DNA of 64,000 bases. Origin: an uncultured Prevotellaceae bacterium (GTDB taxonomy: Bacteria > Bacteroidota > Bacteroidia > Bacteroidales > Bacteroidaceae). Location of the stretch: assembly GCA_946402905.1 (NCBI GenBank), contig CAMIYC010000004.1, positions 1 to 64,000 on the forward strand. Direction: 5' to 3'. This document shows positions 17,973 to 26,686 of this stretch, one piece after another (positions within the stretch are counted from its first letter, which is position 1; each line of letters begins with the position of its first letter). The notes under the pieces were generated by a model that saw only the letters and a program-made list of their open reading frames with translations, searched no databases and was not told where the DNA came from. A program made the translations under genes and the position numbers.

Positions 17973-18344
17973 TCACATCATAGGTGGCACAAAGGCATTG
18001 GGTATATGGTCGATGCGGAAGGAGTGCTGGTCGCCCACGACAGTGACGACATCGAATCGAATGTCGCACGAAATCTGATAGCGCCGCACATAGGCATTGG
18101 CCGCTATGGACAGGTTGCGCATCTTGCGCCAGTCGACAGACTCCTCCGGTGTGGCGAAATCGGCGTTGCTTCTGGTCTTCACCTCTGCGATGACCAGTGT
18201 CTCGCCATCGGGAGTCAGAGCGGTGACATCCAGGTCGCGATGGCCGAAGCGCCAGTTGCGATGGCAGATGCGATAGCCTTTCCGCTGCAGATAATCTGCT
18301 GCTTGCTGCTCGCCCCATTTGCCCAGATTGTTGTGTTCCGCCAT
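17973..18344 (-). CDS. yraN: YraN / UPF0102 endonuclease-fold protein
   Basis: 123 residues from the ATG at 18342-18344 (MAEHNNLGKWGEQQAADYL). It has the UPF0102 pattern G-x-GE-x2-A-x2-YL, then RDLDV (36-40) and EVKTRS (54-59), which form the restriction-endonuclease-like metal site. Its biological role is not settled. It lies 5 bp before birA and just downstream of MITE copy 1, through which the frame continues for another 42 codons; that extension looks accidental. Confidence 0.88.
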   Translation of the reverse strand: MAEHNNLGKWGEQQAADYLQRKGYRICHRNWRFGHRDLDVTALTPDGETLVIAEVKTRSNADFATPEESVDWRKMRNLSIAANAYVRRYQISCDIRFDVVTVVGDQHSFRIDHIPNAFVPPMM

Positions 18345-18370
18345 ACTCCAATAATCATCATTCTTATTAC

Positions 18371-18564
18371 AGGTGTGTTCTATTAATTCTGTTTGATATA
18401 TAGGCATTATTCTGCTCAATCTGTTTCGGTCGCTTTTTGTTTTTATTCGGTGCATAGTGTCAAGTCTCATCGGTCGTATAGCCCGCTATACTCCCTCTTC
18501 AACTTACACTCTGCACTCGACTAAAAATCAAAAATCGCCTCGACATAATTAATAGAACCCACCT
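18371..18564. mobile_element. MITE-like element, copy 1
   Basis: This 194-bp unit recurs essentially unchanged at 26482-26675. Its ends are inverted repeats (AGGTGTGTTCTATTAATT and the complement of AATTAATAGAACCCACCT, one mismatch in 18). The direct flanks are AC on both sides, consistent with a 2-bp target duplication. It has no coding capacity, so it would need a transposase in trans. It lies 26 bp upstream of yraN. Confidence 0.8.
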
Positions 18565-18611
18565 ACAAAGGTAGGCATTTTGTGGTAGAACGGCAACAAA
18601 TCGGCCAAAAA

Positions 18612-18643
18612 TTTGCGGCACACGACCTAAAACGTTAATTTTG
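18612..18643 (+). promoter_or_regulatory. tadA promoter
   Basis: TTTG at 18612-18615, a 20-bp spacer and TAATTTTG at 18636-18643. The leader is about 105 nt, with purine-rich GAAGAATA-type repeats before the ATG. Confidence 0.7.
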
Positions 18644-18750
18644 CAAGAGAATCCGGGTGCCCCGTGGCACCGGAAGAGCTATAAACAGGCGGGATAGAAA
18701 GAATAGGAAGAACAGAGGGAATAGGAAGAATAAATAAAACAGACGGACTT

Positions 18751-19191
18751 ATGCCAAGTACAGACATTGAATTTATGCGCAAGGCCATCGGCGAGGCCAG
18801 GAGGGCCTTCGAAGAGGGTGAGATACCCATCGGAGCCGTCGTGGTGTGCCAGGGGCGTATCATCGCCCGTGGTCACAACCTGACGGAGATGCTGCACGAC
18901 GTGACGGCCCATGCCGAGATGCAGGTGATCACCTCGGCTGCCAACCTGCTGGGAGGCAAATACCTCACCGGCTGCACGCTCTACGTCACCGTGGAGCCTT
19001 GTGTGATGTGCGCCGGTGCCATCGGCTGGGCGCAGATACCCCGCATCGTCTACGGTGCTCCCGACGAGAAGCGTGGCTACCGCCGCTATGCTCCCGGGGC
19101 CTTTCATCCCAAGGCAGAAGTAGTGGGCGGTGTGCTCGAAGAAGAATGTCGCCAACTGATGCAAGACTTTTTCGCCGCAAAGAGGGCATAG
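18751..19191 (+). CDS. tadA: tRNA adenosine(34) deaminase
   Basis: Converts A34 to inosine in the tRNA anticodon wobble position. The 146-residue cytidine-deaminase-fold enzyme carries the zinc site HAE (54-56) and PCVMC (83-87), with Glu56 as proton shuttle. Length and the YGAPDEKRG segment fit TadA rather than a free-base deaminase. Confidence 0.93.
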   Translation: MPSTDIEFMRKAIGEARRAFEEGEIPIGAVVVCQGRIIARGHNLTEMLHDVTAHAEMQVITSAANLLGGKYLTGCTLYVTVEPCVMCAGAIGWAQIPRIVYGAPDEKRGYRRYAPGAFHPKAEVVGGVLEEECRQLMQDFFAAKRA

Positions 19192-19206
19192 ACATTGCAT
19201 ATCCAC

Positions 19207-19244
19207 AAAGCATCGAGCCTCCCAATTGGGAGGCTCGATGCTTT
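19207..19244. terminator. Perfect 38-bp palindrome, bidirectional terminator
   Basis: A stem of 17 bp or more (aaagcatcgagcctccc / gggaggctcgatgcttt) around AATT lies between the convergent tadA and susCD operon ends. A and T runs flank it on each side. Confidence 0.85.
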
Positions 19245-19279
19245 ATAGGTATAGGTGATTCCACCTATGATAGGTCTGC

Positions 19280-21019
19280 TCAGAATGCTCTCTGATATTT
19301 GGAGAACTTCACCTTAGCCTTTGGCATGATGACACGCTTCGGAGTCTTGTCGATGGATGTGTAGAGCCAGTTGAACGATTTCTTGGCAGGAGCGGCAGCC
19401 ACATTGCCCCAATCCACGGTGAAAGTCTCGGCTCCCTTGGCCAGGTATCCGGCTGACACATAGTAGACGAGTGTGAAGGTGAAGGTCTTGGTGTCGGGAT
19501 TATAGGTGCATGGATATACCTCATACGACGACTCTTCCGGGTCGTAGGTCGGCACGTCGGAGACGAACACGTCGCCATAGTTGCTATACTGCGTACCGAT
19601 GAACTGCTCACCCACCTGACACTTGTTGGTGGAAGGATCCCAGGTGAAGTCGAAGTTCACGTCTCCACCCCAGTGCGAGATGCGGTAGAGATTGCCGTCG
19701 CTGGCCTTGCTGATGGTCAGGCCCTCGTCGTCGCCCTCCCAATACTGCGTGTAGGTGAACGTGCCAGTGCCCACCGGCTCGAATGAAGGTGCGAAATCAT
19801 GGCTGGAGGTGAAGCGGATGGTCTCAGCCACGGCATTGACCTCCTTGCCCTCGGCGTAAGCCACGCCCACGAAGTAGTACTTGCCCGTCTGGCTGAGCGG
19901 ACAGTTGACCGTAGTGCTCGAAGTGACCTCCGGATAGGAGTCGGGATCGGCGATAATGGCCTCGTAGAGGGCATTGGCGTCGCCATCGACCTCGGTGATG
20001 CCATACCTGACGCTCTCCACATCCTCGCCCAGGGTGAGAGCCACCTGTGCGAAGTCTTCGTCATTGGTATTGGTGAGTCGGCCCAGGTAGCTGATTTCCA
20101 GCGAGTGGTCTTTCTGCTCATAGCCAGGGAAGATGATGGTGATGATGCCGTCGTTCTGCGTGTAGTTCCATCCTCCCACACCATCCATATAATAGAACGG
20201 GGCGAGACGCACCTCACCCGGTGTGGTGCCGTCGGCCTGATAGGCCACTACGCGATTGTATGACCAGTTGGCCTGGTCTTTGGTGCTGTTGAAACCGTAG
20301 GGATGGCACACGAGCACGTCGGCATCGTAAGTAGGATGATGGTATCCGGTGTTGTAGTCTTCGTAGAAGACGATGTTTTCAGCCTGTACAGTCTGTCCTG
20401 CCACCACGTCGCCGGGCTTAAGGATAGTAAACTGGAGATACTCATCCTGATTGCCGTCGTCGACCGGGTCGTAACCGTTAAAGATGCGGAATGTATTCTT
20501 CTGCTCCTGGTTCTGATAGACGGTCACCGTGGTGGTGAATCCGAAGAAGCCATCCGACAGTGTGCCCTTGCCAAGCGACACGTAAGGCGACGGCATCATA
20601 GCCGAGAACGCATAGCTGGAGGAGCCGTAGACGGTGGTGTAGTCGGTGCTGGTGATGGTGATGGTGTCGCGATGACTCTCATCGTAGTTCACATCGTCGG
20701 GATTGTAGGTCACGTTGATGGTGGCCTCCGACTCACCCTGTGCGAAGCTCACGCTTGCGGGCACGTTGTAGAAGCCCGTGGCATCGGTGTGTGAGAGATT
20801 GACCGTGATGGCCTCGTCGGTCTTCACGCGGTTGATGGGAATACTGATGGAATTGGTATTCTTAGAGATGCTGTAGCTTGCAGGCAGCTGGTTGCTGAAA
20901 TATACCTGATTGCCCGTCACGGTGGCCCACTGGTAGTCGTCGTCATTGTCGGAGCAGGCGGCAAGCCCTGCCACGGCCATCAAGGCAATGAACAAGTTAT
21001 AATAATATTTTTTCATCAT
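19280..21019 (-). CDS. Outer-membrane lipoprotein of the susCD operon (SusE position)
   Basis: 579 residues with a lipoprotein signal peptide (LMAVAGLAACSDND). The N-terminal part (about 30-140) resembles a Calx-beta/Ig-like sandwich (ITVNLSHTDATGFYNVPASVSFAQGESEATINVTY), and further beta-rich segments follow. It occupies the SusE/SusF position as third gene of the operon, 46 bp after susD. By analogy it is a surface ligand-binding lipoprotein, but the ligand is unknown and no catalytic motif is seen. MMKK leaves 21016 as an alternative start. Confidence 0.8.
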   Translation of the reverse strand: MMKKYYYNLFIALMAVAGLAACSDNDDDYQWATVTGNQVYFSNQLPASYSISKNTNSISIPINRVKTDEAITVNLSHTDATGFYNVPASVSFAQGESEATINVTYNPDDVNYDESHRDTITITSTDYTTVYGSSSYAFSAMMPSPYVSLGKGTLSDGFFGFTTTVTVYQNQEQKNTFRIFNGYDPVDDGNQDEYLQFTILKPGDVVAGQTVQAENIVFYEDYNTGYHHPTYDADVLVCHPYGFNSTKDQANWSYNRVVAYQADGTTPGEVRLAPFYYMDGVGGWNYTQNDGIITIIFPGYEQKDHSLEISYLGRLTNTNDEDFAQVALTLGEDVESVRYGITEVDGDANALYEAIIADPDSYPEVTSSTTVNCPLSQTGKYYFVGVAYAEGKEVNAVAETIRFTSSHDFAPSFEPVGTGTFTYTQYWEGDDEGLTISKASDGNLYRISHWGGDVNFDFTWDPSTNKCQVGEQFIGTQYSNYGDVFVSDVPTYDPEESSYEVYPCTYNPDTKTFTFTLVYYVSAGYLAKGAETFTVDWGNVAAAPAKKSFNWLYTSIDKTPKRVIMPKAKVKFSKYQRAF

Positions 21020-21065
21020 TTTGATATTTTACGAATTAACCTTGTTGAATGATTGCATATCACGA

Positions 21066-22754
21066 TTACCAAGCGTATTCCTCAGAGTCGTTGGCGGGAC
21101 GTGTGGGGTCGGGGTTGACGACCAGCGACTCATTGTACTGTGCCTCAGTATTGACGAAGCACCAGGTCATCCAGTTGGGCACACCGCTTACGTTGAACCG
21201 GCATCCCTCTATATGGTTGCTACCTGCGTAGGAGCGTATGACGCCCTTGTTGAGTCGCTTGATGTCAAAGGTGGCGAAGCCTTCGCCCCAGAGTTCTACC
21301 CTGCGCTGCCACCAGACCTCGTTTTGGAACTGTGATGTAGACGTGTTGTAATAAGCATCGCGGTGTGTGCCGTAGGTGTAGTAGGGGTCGCGTGTCTTGG
21401 CAAACTCGGTGAGCAGTGCGATGCCACGCTCTTCTTGCTGCATACCTGCGGCCTCGGCCTCGATGAGCTTCATCTCCTCGACACGCATCAATGGCACAGC
21501 CACGACCCATGCGTCGTACTTCACATTGGCCTTCCCAGCCTGATTGCGGAATTTCACTGAGAGCCCGCCCAGTCCGTAGGATGCATTATCGACGCCGGCA
21601 GCATAGATACGCTCAGGATAGTCGGAGTAGGCGCTCAGACCTGCGAGCAGATCAGCGGGTATCTCATCAGCGTCGGGATCTATCAGTTCCTCCAGGGCGA
21701 AGTCAACCCAGCACTGCTTACGGTAGTCAGAAGCTGGAATGGTCTCATAGAGATGGCGGTCGATGACATTGGGTCCACCATAGTTGGCGGCATAGCCGCA
21801 GTCGAAACCGTTCTCGAGTAGCATGACGCTTCCCCATGAGGAGTCGCCATCGTTTTCCACGATGTTGGGATCAGTATCTTTGAATGTCACTCCAAACATC
21901 CATGAGGAGTTGGGCGAGTTGAATCCGTAGTCGCGGCTGAGATACTCCTCCTGGCTCATCATCGTATAGCCCTCTTGTGCCAGTTTGGCATACTTCTCGG
22001 CATTAGCCCAGTCTTGTTTCTCCAGATAGACGCGGGCTTTTATGCCTTGAACCACGCTCACGTCAGGAGTATAGACATTCTTGCGCTCATAGTTGGCGAG
22101 TAGTTTCTCGGCTGCGTCAAGGTCGGCGAGGATGAAAGCGAAGGCCTCATCCCAGGTCATGCGTGGGTTGTGCTGCACGCCCTCGATGGTGGTTGACTCC
22201 GTGACTTTTGGCACGGTGAGAGCCTCTTTGTTGGCTGCATAGGGCTGCTGCGCATACATGCGCACCATGTCGAAATAATACATGGCACGGAGGGTATAGG
22301 CGATGCCGACTCCCGTCTCACGGCCCTCGATAGGCTGTGCATAGTCTATAGCCCCACCGATGGTGAGCACGATGTTGCAGTCTTTGATCCATCCGAAATA
22401 GAGTGTCCATGGGAACTGCGTACGCGCATAGTTGGGTGCCAGGTAGGCGAAGTCCTGATACCAGGTGTCAAACCAGTTGTTGGTGCCCACAGGCACGACA
22501 TCCTGCCCCATCACGTCGCGGATGAGGAAGAAGGCCGGATATCCGAAGTCGAATACATAATGGCTGTCGCCACCATAAGTGAACTGTCCGGTGAGATTGC
22601 CTGTGAGATTCTGCACGAAATTGTCGAAGGCTCCTGGTGCATCCTTGGCCTGCTGCTCAGTGACGGTGCTGGTCTGTGGGTCAATCTCCTCAATACAGCC
22701 TGTGAACGTGAGGCTCACCAGTGCTGCTATCATGATGGAAAATATCTTTTTCAT
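21066..22754 (-). CDS. susD: SusD/RagB-family nutrient-binding lipoprotein
   Basis: 562 residues with lipobox LTFTGCIEE (Cys20), the TPR-like helical core of SusD proteins (YTLRAMYYFDMVRMYAQQPYA...) and the typical C-terminal half (VRVEEMKLIEAEA, RRVELWGEGFATFDIKRLNKG). It caps the SusC channel at the cell surface and captures an oligosaccharide or peptide ligand. It lies 32 bp after susC. The substrate cannot be told from sequence, and no glycoside hydrolase gene adjoins. Confidence 0.93.
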   Translation of the reverse strand: MKKIFSIMIAALVSLTFTGCIEEIDPQTSTVTEQQAKDAPGAFDNFVQNLTGNLTGQFTYGGDSHYVFDFGYPAFFLIRDVMGQDVVPVGTNNWFDTWYQDFAYLAPNYARTQFPWTLYFGWIKDCNIVLTIGGAIDYAQPIEGRETGVGIAYTLRAMYYFDMVRMYAQQPYAANKEALTVPKVTESTTIEGVQHNPRMTWDEAFAFILADLDAAEKLLANYERKNVYTPDVSVVQGIKARVYLEKQDWANAEKYAKLAQEGYTMMSQEEYLSRDYGFNSPNSSWMFGVTFKDTDPNIVENDGDSSWGSVMLLENGFDCGYAANYGGPNVIDRHLYETIPASDYRKQCWVDFALEELIDPDADEIPADLLAGLSAYSDYPERIYAAGVDNASYGLGGLSVKFRNQAGKANVKYDAWVVAVPLMRVEEMKLIEAEAAGMQQEERGIALLTEFAKTRDPYYTYGTHRDAYYNTSTSQFQNEVWWQRRVELWGEGFATFDIKRLNKGVIRSYAGSNHIEGCRFNVSGVPNWMTWCFVNTEAQYNESLVVNPDPTRPANDSEEYAW

Positions 22755-22786
22755 TTTGCTTTTTCCTTTTTTAATTAATAGTGTGA

Positions 22787-25700
22787 TTAGAATGACACCT
22801 GAATACCTCCCATGATGGTGCGTGCAGGCGAATAAGCGTTCACACCACCCGAGTTGGTGCCGGCGAATGAGTAGCGTGGGTCGAGTCCTTTGCGCTTGCT
22901 CCAGAAGTAGATGTTCTCGCCCTGGCAGTAGATGCGCACCTTGTTGAGGTGTATCTGGCTGGTGAGACGCTTGGGGATGGTATAACCCACGGTGAAGCTC
23001 TGGAAGTTGAGGTACGAGGCGCTGGTGAGGAAGCGTGTGGAGCGCGAGGCGGTGTAGAGGTCGTTGAACTGCCAGCGTGGGATGTTGCTGCCTTGGTTGT
23101 CAACGCTCCACGACTTCATCACATCCTTGTGATAGGTCTGTCCGTTGCCCGAGGTGGCCACATTGGTCATCAGCGACATATAGCGGTTGTCGTAGAGTTT
23201 GCCTCCCAACTGATAGTCGAAGGTGGCACTCAGGTCGAAGTCGTAAACTTTGAGGTATGTAGAGAATCCGCCGGTGACCTTGGGCAGGACGGAGCCTTGT
23301 GCGTAGTAGGATGCCATGTTCCAGTCGGTGGTCTTGTTGTCGTGAGCCTTACCCGGCTGTGTGGTCTTCATGGTCACATTTCCTTCGCTGTCGGTCTGCA
23401 GCAGACTTTCGTCCTGCCAGTAGAGTGCGCGTCCCTCTTCGTCGAGACCGGCAAACTCAGGTAGCATCATGTTGTAGAGGGGCTGTCCTTCCTCGTACCA
23501 TAACGAAGAGTTGCTGCCCGAGTCGCTCTCGCGGAATCCGCCGTTGATCTTGGTCTTGGTCTCAGGCAGTTTCAATATCTTGGTGGCGTTGTGCGAGAGG
23601 TTGGCAGTGACGTTCCACACAATGTTCTTAGTGCGCACCACGTCGCCGCTGAGCACCAGTTCGACACCTGTGTTTCGGATGTCGCCGAGGTTGCCATAAT
23701 AGCCACGTGATCCATAGCTTTCAGGTATGGAGAGCCAGAAGAGCTGGTCGGCCACTTTCTTATTGTAGAAGTCGAGCGTGCCGGTGAAGCGTCCGCGCCA
23801 CATGCTCCACTCGAGTCCGATATTGAAGTTGGTGGTTGTCTCCCATGTGATGTCTTCGTTTCCGATACGATAGAAAGAGGGCAGCATACCTGTATCGCCC
23901 TTGGAGAGCGAATAGAGGTCGGTATAAGCCCAGTTGCCGATACCGTCGTTACCTTGCTGTCCGATCGACACTTTGAGTTTCAACTGGTCGAGCCAGTCGT
24001 GTGTGCCGTCGAAGAACGACTCCTTGGACATCATCCAGGCGCCGCCCACGCTCCAGAAGTTACCCCAGCGATGGTCGGGATGGAAGCGGCTGGAGGCATC
24101 ACGACGATAGGACACCGAACCGAAGTATTTCTGGTCATAGTTGTAGAGAGCATTGCCAAACCAACCCTCGACGTTATACTCAGTGGTATAGCTGTGCGAG
24201 TCGTAGCGGTTGCTGAAAGCATTGATCTCGGGTATCTCGGGCGAGAAGCCCTTGGTGGCGAGAGCCTCCAGATACTTGGTCGTCGTCTTGTACCACTCAT
24301 GTCCCACCATCACCTGCACGTCGTGCAGGTCGAAGAGCTTGTGGAAATTGAGTGTCTGCACATAGTTCTGACGCATGGTGTTGGTGTTGTACTTGTCGAT
24401 ATTGGCATTGTCGGAGGCACTGGGTCCGTAGAAGGGGTTGCCATAGATGCTGCCCTGGCTCTGACCGATGTTGATGTTGTTGTTGGAGTTGAACTTCAGC
24501 CAGCTGGTGATGTCGATGTCGAGTGTGAAGGCTCCCGTGAAGGAATTGTCGATGGTCTCTGATGTGTTGTATTTGTTGGCACCGATGGGGTTACCGGTAG
24601 CGAGGAAGAGGCGTGTGCCGTTGCCGGGGAAGTTGGTGGCGGGCACACCGTAGTCATACTGCTGATGACCATAGCTGTCGGTACGTATCACAGGATTGCC
24701 ATTGGCATCGAGCGTGCGCACAAAGAGCGGATAGATCGGAGCGATCATAGAGGTATAATAGGCCATGTTGTTGGAGCCCAGCGAACTGACGGAGAAATTG
24801 GGGTTCTCTTCCATGGTGCTGTGCACGAAGCCCACATTGGCTCCCAGGCGGAGCCAGTCTTTGGCCTGATAGTCGGCCTTGACACGGCCAGTGAAGCGCT
24901 CATAGTTGGAGTTGTCGATGATACCATCCTCGTTGAGGTAGCTGGCAGAGCCATAGAAACTGCTCTTCGAGCTGCCGCCACTCACATTGACGGTATACTC
25001 CTGGCGGAAGCCATCATGATAGGCGGCATCCTGCCAGTCGTCGGGCAGCATGTAATAGGTCTCGCCACCATAAGTATAGGCACGGCCAAGGGTGGCGTTG
25101 GGGTTGAGCTTGCCATCCAGACCGATGAGATACTGGCCTGTGGGCACGGTGAATGGGTTGTACTGCAAGCCCCACTGCTGTCCGGTGATGATACGGTCGT
25201 TGACCCACTTGTTGGCTGCAGCATTGCTCAGGCCATTGGCCACGGCATAGTTGTAGAACTGGTTGTAGTAGACCTCCATGAACTGTGCGGGATTGGTGAT
25301 GGTCTCATAGTCTTGCACCGCACGGCTGTTGGCACCCCACTTCATGTCGACATTGACCACGGCTTCCTGTGTCTTTCCCTTTTTGGTGGTGATGAGGATC
25401 ACACCTGCGGCGCCACGTGCACCATAAAGTGCGGCAGAGGCGGCATCCTTGAGCACCGTGATGCTCTCGATGTCATCCTGCGGGATATTAGACAGGCTGC
25501 CACTATAGGGAGCACCGTCGATGACGACGAGGGGCTCAGTGTCGGCATACATAGAGGCAATACCACGGATGTGGATATTACCCTGTGAAGCACCTGGCTG
25601 ACCGCTGGAGCCACGAATCTGTAGACCGGGCACCGAACCTACGAGGGCGTCGGCCACGTTGGTGGTGATCTTCTGGCTCAGCTCCTCAGCACCTACGACA

Positions 25701-26062
25701 GCTGCCGAACCCGTGAACGAAGACCGCTTCTGGGTACCGAATGCCACAACAATCACTTCGTCGAGTGCTTTCTGGTCGCTTGTAAGCACAATCTTCATAT
25801 TGGGCCTGGCACTCACCTCCAGGGGCTCCATACCTACATACGATATGCGGAGAATGCTTTTTCCGCTTGGCATGGACAGACTGAACTTACCGTCCAAATC
25901 AGTTACTGTTCCTGTCTGGGTACCAACGACCATAATCGTCGCGCCCACGACCGGCTCACCGTCTTCCTCGGAAACAACAGTTCCCTTGACGGTCATCTGA
26001 GCAAACGCCATTCCCGAATACAGGAATAAGCATGCAAAAAACAGGATTAACTTTTTAATCAT
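22787..26062 (-). CDS. susC: SusC/RagA-family TonB-dependent transporter
   Basis: 1091 residues from the ATG at 26060-26062 (MIKKLILFFACLFLYSGMAFAQ, a signal peptide); an in-frame GTG 12 bp upstream is less likely. Domains in order are a CarboxypepD-regulatory-like beta sandwich (about 24-100), the SusC hallmark DEVIVVAFGTQKRSSFTGS, a plug (VPGLQIRGSSGQPG..., DIESITVLKDAASAALYGARGA) and a 22-strand barrel. It imports a ligand delivered by SusD using TonB energy. Confidence 0.95.
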   Translation of the reverse strand: MIKKLILFFACLFLYSGMAFAQMTVKGTVVSEEDGEPVVGATIMVVGTQTGTVTDLDGKFSLSMPSGKSILRISYVGMEPLEVSARPNMKIVLTSDQKALDEVIVVAFGTQKRSSFTGSAAVVGAEELSQKITTNVADALVGSVPGLQIRGSSGQPGASQGNIHIRGIASMYADTEPLVVIDGAPYSGSLSNIPQDDIESITVLKDAASAALYGARGAAGVILITTKKGKTQEAVVNVDMKWGANSRAVQDYETITNPAQFMEVYYNQFYNYAVANGLSNAAANKWVNDRIITGQQWGLQYNPFTVPTGQYLIGLDGKLNPNATLGRAYTYGGETYYMLPDDWQDAAYHDGFRQEYTVNVSGGSSKSSFYGSASYLNEDGIIDNSNYERFTGRVKADYQAKDWLRLGANVGFVHSTMEENPNFSVSSLGSNNMAYYTSMIAPIYPLFVRTLDANGNPVIRTDSYGHQQYDYGVPATNFPGNGTRLFLATGNPIGANKYNTSETIDNSFTGAFTLDIDITSWLKFNSNNNINIGQSQGSIYGNPFYGPSASDNANIDKYNTNTMRQNYVQTLNFHKLFDLHDVQVMVGHEWYKTTTKYLEALATKGFSPEIPEINAFSNRYDSHSYTTEYNVEGWFGNALYNYDQKYFGSVSYRRDASSRFHPDHRWGNFWSVGGAWMMSKESFFDGTHDWLDQLKLKVSIGQQGNDGIGNWAYTDLYSLSKGDTGMLPSFYRIGNEDITWETTTNFNIGLEWSMWRGRFTGTLDFYNKKVADQLFWLSIPESYGSRGYYGNLGDIRNTGVELVLSGDVVRTKNIVWNVTANLSHNATKILKLPETKTKINGGFRESDSGSNSSLWYEEGQPLYNMMLPEFAGLDEEGRALYWQDESLLQTDSEGNVTMKTTQPGKAHDNKTTDWNMASYYAQGSVLPKVTGGFSTYLKVYDFDLSATFDYQLGGKLYDNRYMSLMTNVATSGNGQTYHKDVMKSWSVDNQGSNIPRWQFNDLYTASRSTRFLTSASYLNFQSFTVGYTIPKRLTSQIHLNKVRIYCQGENIYFWSKRKGLDPRYSFAGTNSGGVNAYSPARTIMGGIQVSF

Positions 26063-26481
26063 AAACTCTCTCACTAATTAATTATATAATGTTTACTATA
26101 TTTTTACATCAAACGAAGTAAGCATCCCATCTCCCTCCAACTCTTCAGAGAAAAAAATGGAACACTTTTATGATTGTTGGCAATGCAAAAATATATTAAA
26201 ATTAAACAAAAACAAAATATTTTTGAATTTTTTTAAAGAAAGGCACATCATTTGGCTACACTTTCACATAAATATTAAAAAAAAATACAAGAATTTTATT
26301 GAAAAAAGAATTAACAGAATCAAAACCCCTCCCTATCCCTCCCCGAAGAGGAGGGGACGTCTGGCGGGCTCAAAACCGTACATAAGACTTAAACTTTAGT
26401 TACTCCATAGGCAGTTTTCAAGGATAATTCTATTCAAGTTTCACTTTCACTCCACTTGTTAGGTTTTATGGTTTTGAGTAT
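26063..26481. other. AT-rich leader and upstream region of the susC operon
   Basis: No gene is supported here. The region holds the susC promoter (below), an A/T-rich tract, and a GC-rich CCCTCCCC-gaag-AGGAGGGG palindrome near 26325-26375 that resembles the insertion found inside purF. Confidence 0.6.
26186..26216 (-). promoter_or_regulatory. susC operon promoter
   Basis: On the minus strand TTTG (26213-26216), a 19-bp spacer and TATTTTTG (26186-26193). The leader to the susC ATG would be about 120 nt, room for post-transcriptional control. Confidence 0.7.
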
Positions 26482-26675
26482 AGGTGTGTTCTATTAATTC
26501 TGTTTGATATATAGGCATTATTCTGCTCAATCTGTTTCGGTCGCTTTTTGTTTTTATTCGGTGCATAGTGTCAAGTCTCATCGGTCGTATAGCCCGCTAT
26601 ACTCCCTCTTCAACTTACACTCTGCACTCGACTAAAAATCAAAAATCGCCTCGACATAATTAATAGAACCCACCT
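26482..26675. mobile_element. MITE-like element, copy 2
   Basis: Same length and orientation as the copy at 18371-18564, with essentially identical sequence. The flanks are AT on both sides, a different dinucleotide from the AC of copy 1, as expected for a 2-bp target duplication. It starts 11 bp beyond the stop of the minus-strand gene at 26687. Confidence 0.8.
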
Positions 26676-26686
26676 ATAAGGTGTTG

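Noticed and set aside
17968..18351. Upstream extension of the birA frame by 128 codons
   Set aside because: It overlaps yraN in another frame, and the extra residues are Arg/Cys/His-rich and unlike any BirA N-terminal helix-turn-helix.
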